Source: Pratylenchus scribneri
Lineage: Eukaryota > Nematoda > Chromadorea > Rhabditida > Pratylenchidae
Reading direction: 5' to 3'
DNA: 64,000 bases
Assembly (NCBI GenBank): GCA_030063045.1
Contig: JAQSEB010000111.1
Coordinates: 496,001-560,000, forward strand
Part shown: positions 48,901-59,960 of the stretch, in pieces
How the letters are laid out: the number at the start of each line of letters is the position of its first letter
Numbering within the stretch: the stretch's first letter is position 1
The notes under the pieces: model-generated
The model's input: only the letters and a program-made list of their open reading frames with translations
What the model was told of the DNA's origin: nothing
The model's database searches: none
Translations under genes and position numbers: made by a program

Positions 48901-50689
48901 AGCGAGTTTATTAGTGGGTTTGGATTAATCAGCGGCAGTAGCAGAATTTGGAAGGATAGATTAAGATGATTGAGATTAGAGGTAGGGGATAAAGCCGATT
49001 TGGATGGAGGAATGATCAGTACGATCAAATCGAAATTGACTTATTTTATTAATAGCAAATCGCTATATTGTCTGGAGGAAAAAACGGATCATGGAATGCT
49101 GCTTTCATCCCCAATCACCCTTCCAGACATAAATTATTTAAAATCATTCTGTTTTCACGTGAAAATTGCGCCCTCGGGGCGTTGCCCCAATAAAAGGAGA
49201 CGACGTAAATTTGATGAAGGAATCATCGTCGCAGTTCAACCTGATCGCAATGCATCATGCAATTTTGGCCAAACACCCACTGTACACCCATTTGTTTGAA
49301 GGATGATTGATGATGAAAAAATGCGCAAAAAGAAATGATGAAAATGATCAGTAGCAGAAAAGGCAAGAAAAGAATGATCAGTGGACTCCCAATTTGGCAA
49401 AATTATATAGGAATTATGAGAATGCCGTCATAATTTTTGTTAGTCAAAAAAGTATTTTGTGAAATCACAAAAAAGACTTTTTTGTTCTTTATGCTTGAAT
49501 TCAATTTGAAATTATGAAAAAAAAATAAATAATTTTTCTAATAAATTTTTATCAATTAAAAAATAATAATTTGCTCTAAAAGAAATTATATTTTAAAGTA
49601 GAATAAAATAAAATAAATTAATATTCCGGAATATCTTGACTAATTAAAAGAATAACCATTTTACTATTTTTTTTCTGGTGAAAAGTTCATTTTTTCATTC
49701 TCGATCTAGACTACTATATTTAGAATTGATTACACTCTCTGCGCATTGAATGCCATTGTGCGTAAATCGAACACCTAATTAATCATTTTTGGTGGTTTTT
49801 TTTAAAATTTGATTGGTAACCCAAAGGCGTAAAAATCAAAAAAATGCACATCGATCTACAATTTTTGCACTTAATAAAATAAATATTATTTTGTTTTTTT
49901 TTTAATTATGAGAAAAAATGATTTATTATTTGGAGATGAGATATTGTAAAAATAATATTTTTGTAGACGAAAACAAATTATTTTTATTATATTGGGTTAA
50001 ATAAATTGCAATAAAATTGAATGCACTTTACAACTGAAATTTGCTTGAAAGACCAAAACATTGAGGACAATGAAAAAATTGAGGGAATAATGTGGTTTTA
50101 ATGAAAGGGAAAACGATTAGAAATGGACAAAACCGAATCAGCAATTTATTGCTTCTTTTCAATTTTTTATGCAAATTGTCCTTTCGATGCGCGAAAATAA
50201 TAAAAATAACAATAATATGCATAAATGATTGGGAGAAAATTGTCTATGAAGCAAACAAATAATCAAATATTGGGCCAATGATCACAAACAAACACAAATG
50301 ACAACATTGAAAATATAAATATTTTTAATTACAAATAAATTATAATATATTTCAAAGGTAGTTTCATTTAATTTCTAATCTAAATTAATGAATAAATTTG
50401 ACAAAAATTATAATAATAAACTATAATTTCATTCATAAAAATTCTAATTTGGGTTCGTTCTAATCATCAATTTATTATTTGGTCGGAATATTTTGAGTTT
50501 TTGAATTTAATTTCGAATCATTTTTATTAACTTAATAAACATAATATTTAATAAATTTAATCGATTCAATTTTTATTAATATTCGTTCATAAATAGATAT
50601 TCCAATTTTAATTATTTTATCATTATTACTATTAAGGAATAGTCAAATAAATAAAATGTTAGATATTTAATTTTAAAAATAGATTGAAA
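45907..50689. other. Large intergenic region, no confident gene
   Basis: The first ~300 bases are upstream of the SWEET gene and include a CRE-like GACGTCA around 46205. A 15-base G run lies at 47663-47677. A ~37-base direct duplication (CACAGCCGGCAGCGTCACTT) occurs at 47501-47575. Two TCACGTGA E-boxes lie at 48027 and 49155. A 109-codon plus ORF at 48970-49299 is open but has no recognisable domain and no splice context. The remainder is AT-rich and featureless to me. Confidence 0.5.
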
Positions 50690-50824
50690 TGGTCCAGAAT
50701 AGTGATTTGCTTTTAAATTCATAGTGGATTTTGCTTTCAAAAAGCGAAGGAATTCGTTCATTCACTATTCCTCCTACATAAATTCCTACCGAATTCAAAT
50801 AATTTCATTCATACCCAACTAAAA
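50690..50824 (+). promoter_or_regulatory. Conserved upstream block of basic-tail gene A
   Basis: About 135 bases before the ATG are closely similar to 52331-52466 before gene B. They share AATTTGCTTTTAAATTCATA, GCGAAGGAATTCGTTCATTC and ATTCCTCCTACATAAATTCC. The match is stronger than in neighbouring non-coding DNA. This suggests a shared promoter and leader, and co-expression of the pair. Confidence 0.6.
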
Positions 50825-51750
50825 ATGAAATTTTTAATTTTGCCAATTTTATGTGTTTTATTCACAAAAATATATTGTCAAAATTCCTTATCCATTTTTG
50901 CCAATATTCGCCCAAAAAGACAAGCTGATCGAGATGCTCCTTGGAGTGTCTCGGAAATATATAAGCCTCGAAGGTTCTGAATTTTACAATATTTAATTAA
51001 TGAATTTGCCTTCGTAGACGACTCAGTGGGGATGTTATTGAAAGGCAGGCGGCATTTGATCATGGATATCGGCAACGAATTTACAATCAATGGACCAAGG
51101 AATGGGATATGAGGGTGGATATGAATTCGCATTATTGGCCATCTCAAAATAGACCTTTTGCCAATTATGCGCCAAGGGGACCAGCCGGCGGCGGATTACG
51201 CCCATTGGGCGAATCATTGAGTGAGGGACAATTATTGCTGCCAAATAGGCAAATATTAACTCCATCATTTGAACGCAACCTTAATGAGGCACATTTGGAT
51301 AATATAATGAGAAATTCACAACGGTCTTCATTACCTGTGTCCACAGTGACTACATATCCTTCTGACAGCTCTTCCTTTGCATCCTCTCCTTCCTCATATT
51401 CATCCATCTCTTCACCGGCTTCATCCGTCACTACATATCCGTCTGAAAGCCCTTCCTCCTTATCTTCATCCGATGCTCTTCGATCCGCTCCGGCTTCATT
51501 CAAGGAATTGTACCGTTCCAAAATGCATCCGAATATTGCCGAAAATGCTGTACGGCCTCGTCCATTTCCGGTTGCTCCTCCTTCACCCCAACAATCCCCG
51601 AGAATATCCCAACCTCCTCCTCCTCCTCCAGCGCCCAATGTTCCGCCACCAACAGCAAGAGGAGGGAGAGGAGGCTTACGGAATCGATTCAGAAATTTAC
51701 GACAAAACATTGGTCAACGATTTCGAAGATTTTTTGGAAGAAAGAAATGA
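50825..51750 (+). CDS. Secreted Ser/Pro-rich protein with basic amphipathic C-terminus, gene A
   Basis: Two exons, 50825-50973 and 51018-51750, give 294 codons. A signal peptide (MKFLILPILCVLFTKIYC) is followed closely by RPKRQADR, a furin-type cleavage site. A conserved segment then reads SGDVIERQAAFDHGYRQRIY and GLRPLGESLSEGQLLLP. A Ser/Thr/Pro-rich middle contains TTYPS repeats, followed by ENAVRPRPFPVAPPSPQQ, a proline run and a C-terminal basic stretch LRNRFRNLRQNIGQRFRRFF ending GRKK. The C-terminus would form an Arg/Phe amphipathic helix. No family recognised. It is a paralogue of gene B 0.7 kb downstream. A secreted effector or antimicrobial-like role is possible, but is inference. 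Confidence 0.8.
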
Positions 51751-52330
51751 AAATAATTGTGTATTTATTTAAAATTAATAAATAAATTATTTTATAATTT
51801 TCCTACAAATTAGATAAATTTAATATGAATTCTTAAAATTTTAAATTCGAAATTTCGAGGGCATTCTGCATTGTAATCCAATGTATTATTGATTTTTGAT
51901 TTATCGTTGATTACACATGAACTTCGACCTTGAATTAATCAATTCAAAAAGAGATAAGGAATTGAAATTTTCCTATTTTTGGTTGAAATAAGATTATAAT
52001 CTTTGAGTTCTTAAATTATATAATTTCGATCATAAAATTTAAATTTGGATTTATTCATAATAATTAGCAATTTACATATTATTTGGTGTTTTGTTAATAT
52101 TAGGATTTGTTGGGATTGAATAATTGCAAAATTAAAAATTATTCGAATCATTGATGACTTTATATAAAATTAACTTAAAATATTAATATTTGATAAATTC
52201 AATCAATGCAATTTACTCACATTCGTTCGTTAAAACATCATATATTTGTGAAAGAGTATTCCAATTTATAACTTTATTATTATTATTTTTGAAGCAAGCA
52301 GTTCAAATTAGCAAATTAAATTTAAACAGA

Positions 52331-52466
52331 CTGAAATTCTCCAGAATAATAATTTGCTTTTAAATTCATAGTGTTTCCTCAAAATGCGAAGGAATTCGTT
52401 CATTCACAATTCCTCCTACATAAATTCCTTCCGAATTCAAATAATTTCATTTATACTCAACTAAAA
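52331..52466 (+). promoter_or_regulatory. Conserved upstream block of basic-tail gene B
   Basis: This is the counterpart of 50690-50824. It aligns with it nearly base for base except for a 13-base length difference near 52370. Confidence 0.6.
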
Positions 52467-54073
52467 ATGAAATATTATATTTTGTCAATTTTATTTGTTT
52501 TATTCACACAAATATGTTGTCAAAATTTCTCATCAATTTTTGGCAATGTTCGCCGAAAAAGACAAGCTGACCGAGGTTCCGTCGGATTCGATCCAGATGA
52601 ATGGAGGCATCGCATTCTTTGTCTGTATTAAAAATTTCTTTGTGAATAGTAAATTTTTTTATTCTTTTTAATGTTTTAAAATTAATTTAAAAATTAAAAT
52701 TAATCGATATGTATTTTCATAGTACGAACTGGTCGGCCTAGAGTTTCAAATGTTCATGCCATCAATGAACTTCGTAATTTGGTTCATCGAGTTGAAGGCC
52801 GTGATCGCCGAAGGGGAGATTCCGAAAATTTGCGTTTTTTACCACAACTCTCCGTCACAACACAATTTCAACGACGGCCAATTCAAAGGTTTTTCCATTC
52901 AAAAATAATAATTTAAATTGATCAATTCACCTTTGTAGACGAATCAGTGGAGATGTTATTGAACGGCAGGCGGCAATTGATGATGGATATATGGGACGTA
53001 TTCAAAATCAATTACGCAGAGAATGGGATATGCAAGTGGATTTGAATGAACATTATCGGCCAGGTCGAAATAGACCATTTGGAGATATTTTGCCGAGGAG
53101 ATCAGCGCCTTCAGCCGGTGTAGGATTACGACCATTGGGCCCATCAAGAAGTGAATCGCTATTATTGGTGCCATCAGTTCAAGTACTTAATCCATCATTT
53201 GAACGCCACATTAATGAGGCAAATTTGAATCATCAAAGGCGAAAACTTTCTGAAGAGAATAAAATGCGAAGAAGACAACGAAGAATCGACGCAATTTTGG
53301 CAGAGCGAAATGTTCAACAACAAAGACTCGAAGATCAGCGAATTGGGGATTCATCTTCTTCATTCGATTCACAAGCTTCACGACATCCACCTCGAAGTCG
53401 ACGAGCGCAAAATCAATTACAACATGCAGAATATGCTTCATCCATCTCTTCGCCGCCTTCATCCGTTTCACAATGGTCTTCAAAGTCCTTGTCCCCAGTC
53501 ACTACATATCCTTCTTCTTCTTTAACTTCATCTCTTCCTTCGTTAGCTTATCCCAATTCCGGTCAACGTTCCCTCGGATCTTCCAGTCAATCCTCAATCA
53601 ATCCGTGGGATAAATCTCCCTTTAAATGGTCTTCATGGTCTACATTGTCAACTACATATCCTGAAAGCTTATCTACTTCATCAATTCCATCCCAAGATTC
53701 TTCCGATTTCAGCCGACCTTCTCCAGCATCTTCACGCCAGTCTTCTCCCACGATTTCCCGCCAATCTTCAATTGATCCGGCATCAAATGGTCAAAGTCAA
53801 TCCACTCGACCTCCCTTAACGGCTTCATTCGAGGAATTGTACTTTTCCCCATCTGCATCCCAATATATTGCCGAAAATGCTGTACGGCCTCGTCCATTTC
53901 CGATTGTTCCTTCGCCCCAACAAACCCCGAGAATATCCCAACCTCCTCCTCCCCCTCCAGCGCCCAATGTTCTGCCAACAGCAAGAGGGAGAGGAGGCAT
54001 ACGGAATCGATTCAGAAATTTACGGCAAAATATTGGCCAACGATTTCGAAGATTTTTTGGAAGAAAGAAATGA
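52467..54073 (+). CDS. Secreted Ser/Pro-rich protein with basic amphipathic C-terminus, gene B
   Basis: Three exons (52467-52620, 52723-52888, 52939-54073) sum to 485 codons. The signal peptide MKYYILSILFVLFTQICC is followed by RRKRQADR, a furin-type site. Exon 2 encodes an Arg-rich segment absent from gene A (RVEGRDRRRGDSENLRF). SGDVIERQAA and the proline-rich and basic C-terminal blocks match gene A closely, ending LRNRFRNLRQNIGQRFRRFF. The Ser-rich middle is longer and more divergent, with TTYPSS and TTYPES motifs. Strong conservation at both ends with a variable middle suggests functional processing: release at KRQ and a mature basic C-terminal peptide. Exon 1 uses a GTCTGT donor, which is weak. 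Function unknown. Confidence 0.8.
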
Positions 54074-54239
54074 AAATAATTGTATTTATTTACAAGAAAA
54101 GTGAATTATTTATTTTATAATTTTCCTAAAAAATTGATAAATTTAATGTGAATTCTTAAGAAATTTTATCCACATTTTTTAGCGTAATTTACTCAACAGC
54201 GACTGTGAATTATAAAAAACCCATTCAAAAGGTAACTAT

Positions 54240-54620
54240 TTTTTGCAGAAAAAAATAATCTTTTTGCAGAAAAAATGCTTTTTTGCAGAAAAAACAGTTT
54301 TCGGCTTCTAATAAATTAGAAACCGGTTTTATACCCGCAAACCTTATACCATTTTGTAGATCTCATCGAGACGCATCGAATGGTATATAATTTGTCATGA
54401 TTTGGTCAAAATTAAAGAGTATTAAACCGTTTAAACCATTCCAGTTTTTGGTTTTAAAGTCCCTAATTTTTAGTCAAAACCTGACATTTTACATACCATT
54501 CGATGCGTCTCGGTCAGATCTACAAAATGGTATAAGGTTTGTATGGTCTAAAAGCGGTTTCTGATTATTAGAAGTCAAAAACTTTTTTTTCTGCAAAAAG
54601 AGTAATTTTTTCTGCAAAAA
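54240..54620. mobile_element. Foldback element with TTTTTTGCAGAAAAAA arms
   Basis: The left arm has three copies of TTTTTGCAGAAAAAA, then AAACCTTATACCATTTTGTA and CGCATCGAATGGTAT. All return inverted on the right. The target duplication is unclear. A lone TTTTTTCTGCAAAAAAATAT fragment also occurs at 56875. No coding capacity. Confidence 0.75.
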
Positions 54621-54639
54621 AATATTTTCCAAGAGAGAA

Positions 54640-55680
54640 ATTGAGGAAGTGAAATTTATTAGATTTTTTTAAATTCATTGTCATTTTTATTAGAATAATA
54701 CTATTGCAAAATTACTTGTATTTGACACGTTAATTTGGCATAAATTTAATACCTAGTGAATTCGTAAAAATTTTCATTTACCATTTAAAAAAGTGCATTA
54801 TTGTATTCTGAAATATTGATCTTTGATGTAGCGTTATTTATTCGTGTTTTTGTTCTTAACTATGTTTGCCCTGAACTATATACCTATTATTTCATTTTTA
54901 AAAAGATTAAGGGAGTGAAATTCTTGCAGTTTATTAAATTTCTTTTTAATTCTTTTAAAAAATCCCTGTATTCCACTTTCCAGTTTTGGTGTAAATTTTA
55001 TAGATTAAAAAATTTCATTAATAATGTTCCTTGAATTATTTGACGATTTTCCCATTTTATTTTTGCCTTTGGATAATGAAGAATTAGAAGATGGTTAAAT
55101 TGTGAATGGAAGAGAAGAAAAAGAAGAGAATTTTTTTGTGTAAATTTAATTTACATTTTTAATTTTTTTTGAAGAGAATATTGGTACAGCCCAACTAATT
55201 GATAGATTAAATTTATATTTATTCTGATTTGTAATTTTTTATTTTTAAATTTAGATTCTTTCATTGATATTTTATGAAATAAAGGGGAAATAGAAAAAAA
55301 GATGTATTTGGATTGGAATTTTATAGATGAGTTTGGAAAAAAACAATTCTAGGAAATTAATTTTTTGTTATTCTAAAAATTAGAAGATTATTTTGATGGA
55401 ACAAAGATAGTTTTGAAGCAACCCTTTCTTTGGGTGTACTAATAAATACCAAATGTTGTGAAAAAAAGCAAAATGTTTTAAATTTTTTAAAAGATTTCAA
55501 CTTTTACATTTTTAAAAAGAAGAGGATTCAAGGCTTTCCAATTATTGGTTGGCATTTGAACCAAATCTTTTAAAAGGCAAAAAGGAGAGAAAAGAAAAAA
55601 TTTTAAATAAGTAAATTCAAACAATTGGGGAAATAAATTTTAAGGCAATAAAAGTGAATATAAAATTTAAGAAATATTTT
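54640..55680. other. Intergenic, AT-rich
   Basis: This is between the foldback element and the tandem array. A 77-codon plus ORF at 54801-55034 is low complexity. I see nothing else. Confidence 0.45.
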
Positions 55681-56134
55681 TCCTTTAGCATTATTTTTTG
55701 TTTTATTTGATGAAAAAAATTTTAAAATCAATTCATTAATTTTATAAAATTAAATTGTTCTCTGTCTGGGGGTCACTCATCTTTTTTCAGACATGGCTTG
55801 TGACAGTCCTTGGCAGATTTCCCCCCCAGACCCCAAATTTATTTATAAATTTTAATTTTTTAATTTAAATTTTTCATTATTTTTATAAGGGTAATATTTT
55901 ATTTTTTCATAATATATAAAAAATTAAAATTAAATAAATTTATATTTAGAAATTTTTATAAATTATTTTATTTTTTCATTTTTATAATAAAAATTAATTT
56001 TAATTTTTCATCTTTTATAAAATATAATATTTATAAAATTAAATGCTCTCTGTCTTTTATGCTCGGTGGGGCGTTGCTCGATGTTGCGACTTTCGCTCAA
56101 TTTTATTGCGCCGAAAGAATTCTTATAATTTATA

Positions 56135-57220
56135 TGTCGGCGGCAAAACTGAAATTCAGGCAAAACTGAAATTGCCTAGGCAAAATTGAAATTTTTCAGT
56201 TTTGCCGGGAAGTCAGGTAAAACTGAAATTTCCTAGGCAAAACTGAATAAATTTCAGTTTTACCTGAAAGTTAGGCAAAACTGAAATATCTACAACCAAT
56301 TTATACCAAATCACTACAATTTCAAAATAATTAGGGATTAAGATGGATATAGGGGGATTAATGAGGATTAAGCACCGAAATAGATAGGAAATGGCCCAGA
56401 AGGTCAGTGGAATGTAGGAGAAGTTAGCCGAAGGTGTTGAGAATGCGGAGGATATAGCCGGATATAGGGGAATTAAGGTTGATATGGAAAGATTAAGCCG
56501 GATTAAGACCCAAAATTGATGGGAAATGGTCGGGTCAGTGGAAGGTCGTGGAAGTTGGCAGAAGGCCCAGAGACTGCGCGAGTTATAGCTGGATATAGGG
56601 GGATTAAGGTGGATATGGAAAGATTAAGCCGGATTAAGACCTCAAATTGATGGGCGTGGGTTCTGGTTTAGGCTGTTATGCTTCCGGCTTCGCTAGAATC
56701 CTATGCTCCGAACCCCTAATCCTAATCCCTAGCCCCTATATCTGGCTATATCCTACGCATTCTCAGCATCTTCGGCTAATTTCTCCTACATTCCATTGAC
56801 CTTCTGGGCGATTTCTCACTATTTCGGGGCTTAATCCCCCTATATCCACCTTAATCCCCTTATTATTTTTTTAATTTTTTCTGCAAAAAAATATTTTTCA
56901 TTAATAATTATTAAGTATTTTCTTCGATTTCCAATTAAAAAATTAAATTAGTAGCCATTTTCTTCGAATTTTCAATTAAAAATTTATTCTAGACCAAAAT
57001 GTAGAGATTGGTTTAATTTGGGTGTAGATATTTTCAGTTTTGCCTAACTTTCAGGTAAAACTGAAATTTATTCAGTTTTGCCTAGGAAATTTCAGTTTTA
57101 CCTGACTTCCCGGCAAAACTGAAAAATTTCAGTTTTGCCTAGGCAATTTCAGTTTTGCCTGAATTTCAGTTTTGCCTAGGCAATTTCAGTTTTGCCTGAA
57201 TTTCAGTTTTGCCGCCGACA
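56135..57220. mobile_element. Non-autonomous element with TGTCGGCGGCAAAACTG ends
   Basis: Inverted ends TGTCGGCGGCAAAACTGAAA extend about 150 bases. They are made of repeated CAGTTTTGCCTAGGCAA-type units. Flanking TA on both sides (56133-56134 and 57221-57222) suggests TA target duplication, as in Tc1/mariner-like MITEs. It lies at the end of one island of the tandem array. The interior (56337-56870) matches the interior of the Mutator-like element at 15196-16219. Confidence 0.8.
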
Positions 57221-57679
57221 TATATATTAATTAATTTCTTAATATAATTAAGTAATTTTATAATGGATTAAAATTTTTTACAATTATAATCCATTTTTAT
57301 ATTTTTATTTTTATTCTTTTATTTAATTCATTCTTTATATTATTTATTTATACCATTATGCCTTCTTTCCAAATCTTATTTTTATATATTTGAAATTTTT
57401 TTATATAAATAAAATTATTTTATTTTTTCGTTTTTATAGTAAAAATTAAATTGATTTTAATTTTTCATTCTTTATAAAATAGAATTTTTAAATTATCTCT
57501 CTACATTTTTTATTGAAGACGCTGATGGCGATCAGCATCATGTTGTTGTTGAAGAATTCTTAATTAATAGTGTATTTTAATTAATTTTTCAATATAATTA
57601 AATTATTTTTAACGGATTAAAATTTGTAAAAATTAATTTTATTTCTTCATTTTATAAAATAGGATATTTATAAAATTAA

Positions 57680-57733
57680 ATGACTCCGATTCACGATTGG
57701 TGTTTCCCATTGTGTTGGATTCTTATTAATTAA
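57680..57733 (+). other. Array island with 17-codon ORF
   Basis: From the flank ATG it reads MTPIHDWCFPLCWILIN and stops in the right flank. It has two cysteines. It could equally be non-coding; the island is also open on the minus strand in one frame. Confidence 0.3.
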
Positions 57734-58002
57734 ATATTTAATTTTTCACTATATTAAATAATTTTATAATGGATTAATTTTTTTACAATTATAATTCATT
57801 TTTATATTTTTATTTGCATTCTTTTATTTATTTAATTCTTTATATTATTTTAATACCTTTATGCCTTCTTTCCAAATCTTATTTTTATATATTTTAAAAT
57901 TTTTTTTATTTATAAATAAATTATTTTATTTTTTCCTTTTTTTATAGCACAAAATAATTTTAATTTTTCATCTTATTTAGAATAGAATATCAATAAAATT
58001 AA

Positions 58003-58068
58003 ATGACGTCCTGTTCTCTTTGTGGATATTCCCGCTCTCTAGGTTCTGCTAAGGCAGCTTCTCAATAA
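58003..58068 (+). other. Array island with 21-codon ORF
   Basis: From the flank ATG it reads MTSCSLCGYSRSLGSAKAAS, then one Gln and stop. On the minus strand the same island is open as AALAEPREREYPQREQDVI followed by TAA. Coding status unknown. Confidence 0.3.
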
Positions 58069-59052
58069 TTATTTATTAATTAATTTTTTTACTATAATTA
58101 ATTGTAAAATGGATTAAAATTTTTACAGTTATATTCCATTAATTTATTTTTATTTTCATTATTTTTCATTCTTTATAATTATTTTCATTATTAAATTTAT
58201 TTCATTTTTTATTATCATTTTAATATGTCTATACCTTCTTTCCAAATCTTAATTTTAAATATTTAAAAAATTTTTATATATAAATAAAATTATTTTATTT
58301 TTTCGTTTTTATAGTAAAAATTAATTTTAATTTTTCATCCTTTATAAAATAGAACTTTTTAAATTAACTCTCTATATTTGCTATCGTAGTCGCTCATGAC
58401 GATCAGCTTCATGTTGTTGTTGAAGAATTCTTATTAATAATATATTTTAATTAATTTTTCACTATAATTAAAAATTTTATAATGGATTAAAATTTTTTAC
58501 AGTTATATTCCATTAATTTATTTTTATTTTCATTATTTTATTTATTTCATTCTTTATATTATTTCAATACCACTATTCCTTCTTAACTCTTAAATTTTAT
58601 ATATTTAAAAAATTTAATATATAAATAAAATATTTTATTTTTTTCGTTTTTATATTAAAAATTAATTATAATTTATCATCTTATATAAAATAATATATTT
58701 ATAAAATTAAATGATGCCATATCGGCGATGATGCCAATGACGCAGATTGTTAGTTTAGCGGCGACGTCTACGGTCTTATTAATTAATTATACATATATTA
58801 ATTAAAATTTCACTATAATTAAATAATTTTATAATGAATTAAAATTTTTAACAATTTTATAATCCATTATTATATTTTTATTTTCATTATTAAATTTATT
58901 TCATTCTTATTCTTATTATATTCATACCATTATGCCTTTTTTCAAAATTTTAATTTTAAAATTTTCATTTTCATTAATTACATATATAACTTTATAATTT
59001 TTAATTTAATTTTATTTTTTCATTTTTACAAAATATAATATTTATGAATTAA

Positions 59053-59121
59053 ATGACTCGATTTAGACGCCGATTCTCGTTTTCCCGTCGCTCAAATTGT
59101 CGATGTGCTTCTTATTATTAA
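59053..59121 (+). other. Array island with 22-codon Arg/Ser-rich ORF
   Basis: From the flank ATG it reads MTRFRRRFSFSRRSNCRCAS, then two Tyr and stop. It is strongly basic with two cysteines. The minus strand is open as AHRQFERRENENRRLNRVI followed by TAA. Confidence 0.3.
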
Positions 59122-59736
59122 TTAATATTTCACTGTAATTAAATAATTGTAAAATGGATAAAAATTTTTTACAATTATAATCCATTTTTATATTTTTATT
59201 TTCATTCTTTTATTTATTTTATTCTTTATAATTATTTTAATACCACTATTCCTTCTCTACAAATCTTAATTTTATATATTTGAAAATTTCTTTATATAAT
59301 AAATTATTTTATTTATTTTTCGTTTATAGTAAAATTAATTTTAATTTTTTATCTTAAATAAAATAAAATATTTATAAAATTAAATCGCATCCATCATCCT
59401 TTCGATATTTCCGCAGTTTGCGTTTCCATGCATGTCGAAGTGCTTGGCGCTTCTTATTAATTATATTTTAATTAATTTTTCACTATAATTAATAATTTAT
59501 AATGGATTAAAATTTTTAAAATTATAATCCATTATTATATTTTCATTTTCATTCTTTTAATATTATTTTTTTACCTCTAGTATGCCTGCTTTCCAAATCT
59601 TATTTTTATATATTTGAAAATTTTTTATATATAAATAAAATTATTTTATTTTCTCGTTTTTATAGTAATATTAATTTTAATTTTTCATCCATAATAAAAT
59701 AATATATATTTAAATAATATATATTTATAAAATTAA

Positions 59737-59817
59737 ATGTCTTCGTTCTCACTCTCTCTTTGTTCCGCGACTGCAGCTCCATTTTGTCGCCGCCTTTGTT
59801 TTCGGAAGGCTTATTAA
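59737..59817 (+). other. Array island with 26-codon ORF
   Basis: From the flank ATG it begins MSSFSLSLCSATAAPFCRRL and ends CFRKAY with a TAA in the flank. It has three cysteines. A minus frame is also open, ending NEDI and TAA. Confidence 0.3.
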
Positions 59818-59960
59818 TTATATATTAATTAATTTCTCATTATAATTAATTGATTTTATGATGGATTAAAATTTTTACAATTATAATCCATTATATTTTT
59901 ATTTTCATTATTAATTTTTAATCTTATTATTTTAATACAACTATGCCTTCTTTCCAAATC

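Larger units (their letters stand above)
55680..59960. repeat. Tandem array of ~340-bp units, AT-rich constant part with one variable GC-rich island each
   Basis: About ten units are visible, interrupted once by the 56135-57220 element. The constant part (~260 bases) always has, in order, TTCTTATTAATTA; CACTATAATTAAATAATTTT; a hairpin AATGGATTA...TAATCCATT; AT(G/T)CCTTCTTTCCAAATCTTA; TTTTTTCGTTTTTATAGTAA; and TATTTATAAAATTAA. Between the last and first of these sits an island of ~50-90 bases near 45-55% GC. Islands lie near 55753, 56043, 57493, 57680, 58003, 58366, 58711, 59053, 59384 and 59737. Islands at 57493 and 58366 are similar to each other; the rest are unrelated by eye. Six islands start with ATG at the same flank position. 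Confidence 0.85.

Noticed and set aside
48601..49299. Possible genes at 48601-48885 (minus) and 48970-49299 (plus)
   Set aside because: The frames are open but have no domain, signal peptide, paralogue or credible exon context. They may be chance in a slightly GC-richer stretch.
55680..59960. CRISPR-like appearance (constant parts alternating with unique segments)
   Set aside because: The constant part is ~260 bases and AT-rich, unlike 25-50-base CRISPR repeats. The context is eukaryotic with no cas genes.
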